Positions 6,028-7,521 of a stretch of DNA of 7,521 bases are shown here, piece by piece. Each line of letters starts with the position of its first letter. The stretch's first letter is position 1. Position numbers and translations under genes: made by a program. Source of the DNA: Hyphomicrobium sp. (GTDB taxonomy: Bacteria; Pseudomonadota; Alphaproteobacteria; Rhizobiales; Hyphomicrobiaceae); NCBI GenBank assembly GCA_025927515.1, contig JAICLG010000148.1, positions 1-7,521 of the forward strand, written 5' to 3'. A model generated the notes under the pieces. It ran no database searches. It saw nothing but the letters and a program-made list of their open reading frames with translations, and was not told the origin of the DNA.

Positions 6028-6543
6028 TCAGCCACTTGTACCGGTTTCCAGCGCTTCCGTGTAGGGATTTGCGATACCCAATTTGGAAAGGATAGAAATT
6101 TCAAGAGCTTCCATTTGTTCAGCCTCGTCGGCCGTGATGTGATCGTAGCCGAGGAGGTGCAAAATGCCGTGAACGACCAGATGTTGCACATGATGATCGA
6201 GCGGCACGCCTTGCTCATCGGCTTCGCGGCGAACGGTTTCGGACGCCAATATGACGTCTCCGATAAATCCGTCTGGAGCACCCTCACCCGCGGGAAAAGA
6301 AAGTACGTTTGTCGGCTTGGATTTTCCCCGGAACTGCCCGTTCAGCACCTCGACATTTGCATCGGAGGAGAGCGCCACGGCAATCGATCCTGATTGGGCT
6401 TCGTTCGCCATTGCTTCCGCAACAGCGGCCGCCGCACGCGCGATAAGCGCCTGGGCATCGGACACCGCAGACCAGTCGCCATCGTCCTCGACGACATCGA
6501 CCTCGAACAGGGGAGGCACGGCCGGTTGTGGAGGTTCAGACAT
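6028..6543 (-). CDS. ybeY: Endoribonuclease / rRNA maturation factor YbeY
   Basis: YbeY is a zinc-dependent single-strand endoribonuclease involved in 16S rRNA 3'-end maturation and 70S quality control. The 171-residue protein carries the family's zinc motif HGILHLLGYDH (125-135), with H125, H129 and H135 as the metal ligands, and the preceding conserved stretch LNGQFRGKSKPTNVLSFP (67-84), followed by GDVILASETV (95-104). Length is normal; the first 12 or so residues are proline-rich and variable, and the last dozen look like a loose tail. The ATG (6541-6543) shares one base with the stop of ybeZ in a TGATG junction, with AAGG just upstream, which suggests coupled translation. YbeZ, the product of the gene before it, is a known physical partner of YbeY in E. 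coli. Confidence 0.97.
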   Translation of the reverse strand: MSEPPQPAVPPLFEVDVVEDDGDWSAVSDAQALIARAAAAVAEAMANEAQSGSIAVALSSDANVEVLNGQFRGKSKPTNVLSFPAGEGAPDGFIGDVILASETVRREADEQGVPLDHHVQHLVVHGILHLLGYDHITADEAEQMEALEISILSKLGIANPYTEALETGTSG

Positions 6544-6550
6544 CAGCCTT
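6541..6550 (-). promoter_or_regulatory. Overlapping stop/start with ribosome site (ybeZ-ybeY)
   Basis: The minus strand reads AAGG (6547-6550), C, then TGATG, in which the ybeZ stop TGA (6543-6545) shares its last base with the ybeY ATG. The arrangement is nearly identical to the ybeX-lnt junction and implies coupled, balanced synthesis of the two partners. Confidence 0.6.
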
Positions 6551-7521
6551 GCTTCGGCTTCTCGTAGGCATCGACGATCTTGGCCACGAGATCGCGGCGC
6601 ACGATATCCTCGGCTGCGAAACGCACGATCGAAATATCGTCGACGTCCGCAAGCAGATCGATCGCTTCCACGAGCCCCGACTTCGTTCCAAACGGAAGAT
6701 CAATCTGCGACGGATCACCCGTCACGACCATCTTCGAGCCTTCGCCGATACGCGTCAGGAACATTTTCATCTGCATGCTTGTCGTGTTTTGCGCTTCGTC
6801 CAGAATGACGAAGGCATTGGAAAGGGTCCGCCCGCGCATGAACGCCAGCGGCGCGATCTCGACGACACCGGTTTCAATGTCGCGTTCGACCTTCTCGGGC
6901 GGCAGAACGTCGTAAAGCGCATCATAGAGGGGCCTAAGGTAGGGATCGACCTTGTCGCGCATATCGCCGGGCAAGAAGCCGAGCCGTTCGCCCGCTTCGA
7001 CGGCCGGACGCGACAGGATGATGCGCTCGACAAGCCCACGCTCCAGGCAATGCGCGGCAAACGCAACGGCGATGTACGTCTTGCCCGTGCCTGCCGGACC
7101 GAGGCCGAAAACAAGGTCCTTTTTTTCGATGGCGCGGATGTAGGTGGTCTGTGTCGGCGTTCGCGCCTTCACGACCTTGCGGCGGGTCGCAACCTGCGCC
7201 TGACCATCGGCAACGGTGCCCTCGGCACGTGCATGGCGGATCAGCCCGTCGATGTCACCGGCTCCTGCCGCTTCGCCCTTGGCAATGCGCGCATAGAGCC
7301 TTTCCAGAACGTCCCGGGCGATCTCGCAGGATGTAGGGGAACCCGTCAGGATCACGACATTGCCGTGGGCGTGCGCATCGATGCCGAGGCGATCTTCAAT
7401 TAGTGCGAGGTGGCTGTCGTATTCGCCCAGCAGTTGCGTCAGCAAACGGTTGTCTTCGAAGGGGACAACGATACGAGCTGTCTCTTGTTCCGGCTTGTTC
7501 GGCCGTCTCGACGCTGGCGCT
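6543..7521 (-). CDS. ybeZ: PhoH-like ATPase YbeZ (5' end outside window)
   Basis: YbeZ belongs to the PhoH family of P-loop ATPases, thought to act on RNA together with YbeY. The frame is open to the right edge. The TTG at 7443-7445 is not the true start, because clear family sequence continues upstream of it (ARIVVPFEDNR before LLTQLLGEYD). Visible parts, 325 codons: the N-terminal segment with a KH-like stretch (NVVILTGSPTSCEIARDVLERLYARI); the Walker A motif GPAGTGKT (7077-7100); the conserved SRPAVEAGERLGFLPGD; the Walker B motif VILDEAQN (6786-6809); and the sensor-like VVTGDPSQIDLP. Probably only a few dozen N-terminal residues are missing. The stop overlaps the ybeY start by one base. 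In many relatives miaB lies just upstream, which would be beyond the right edge. Confidence 0.96.
   Translation of the reverse strand, partial: APASRRPNKPEQETARIVVPFEDNRLLTQLLGEYDSHLALIEDRLGIDAHAHGNVVILTGSPTSCEIARDVLERLYARIAKGEAAGAGDIDGLIRHARAEGTVADGQAQVATRRKVVKARTPTQTTYIRAIEKKDLVFGLGPAGTGKTYIAVAFAAHCLERGLVERIILSRPAVEAGERLGFLPGDMRDKVDPYLRPLYDALYDVLPPEKVERDIETGVVEIAPLAFMRGRTLSNAFVILDEAQNTTSMQMKMFLTRIGEGSKMVVTGDPSQIDLPFGTKSGLVEAIDLLADVDDISIVRFAAEDIVRRDLVAKIVDAYEKPKQG

Noticed and set aside
6528..7403. 291-codon open frame on the plus strand opposite ybeZ
   Set aside because: Antisense shadow of the PhoH ATPase gene, whose Walker motifs lie in the minus-strand frame; no family resemblance.
7443..7445. 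TTG as the start of ybeZ
   Set aside because: Conserved PhoH-family sequence (IVVPFEDNR) continues in frame upstream to the window edge, so the true start is outside.

Overview
This window looks like a core chromosomal region of a GC-rich alphaproteobacterium, most likely of the order Hyphomicrobiales (Rhizobiales). The evidence is gene order together with protein character: a phoH-ybeY-ybeX-lnt cluster followed by a small XRE regulator, metK, trmB and rimP, all on the minus strand. Genus cannot be fixed by eye. No mobile element, CRISPR array, tRNA or rRNA is visible.

Reading along the minus strand (right to left): a 5'-truncated ybeZ/phoH ATPase gene (6543-7521) overlaps ybeY (6028-6543), which is followed after 12 bases by ybeX/corC (4984-6015), which overlaps lnt (3359-4984). 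These four form a tight operon of RNA-quality-control, Mg/ribosome-related and lipoprotein-maturation functions, in the same order as E. coli ybeZ-ybeY-ybeX-lnt. A 111-base gap then carries a plausible promoter with an overlapping dyad ahead of an XRE-family regulator (2783-3247), which resembles the rhizobial regulator PhrR found next to lnt (actA) in Sinorhizobium. A 220-base leader with several palindromes precedes metK (1357-2562, GTG start). metK ends at a strong intrinsic terminator. A spacer with a REP-like palindromic element separates it from trmB (461-1129). A short gap with a possible promoter then leads into rimP (1-333, running off the left edge).

The functions are linked: MetK makes S-adenosylmethionine, which TrmB uses to methylate tRNA. 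RimP, YbeY and YbeZ act on ribosome assembly and rRNA quality, YbeX is tied to Mg homeostasis and ribosome function, and Lnt finishes lipoproteins in the inner membrane.

I did not find a convincing new biological system. The points worth a second look lie in the non-coding gaps: the dyad over the regulator's promoter, the metK leader, the REP-like element, and the start region of rimP.
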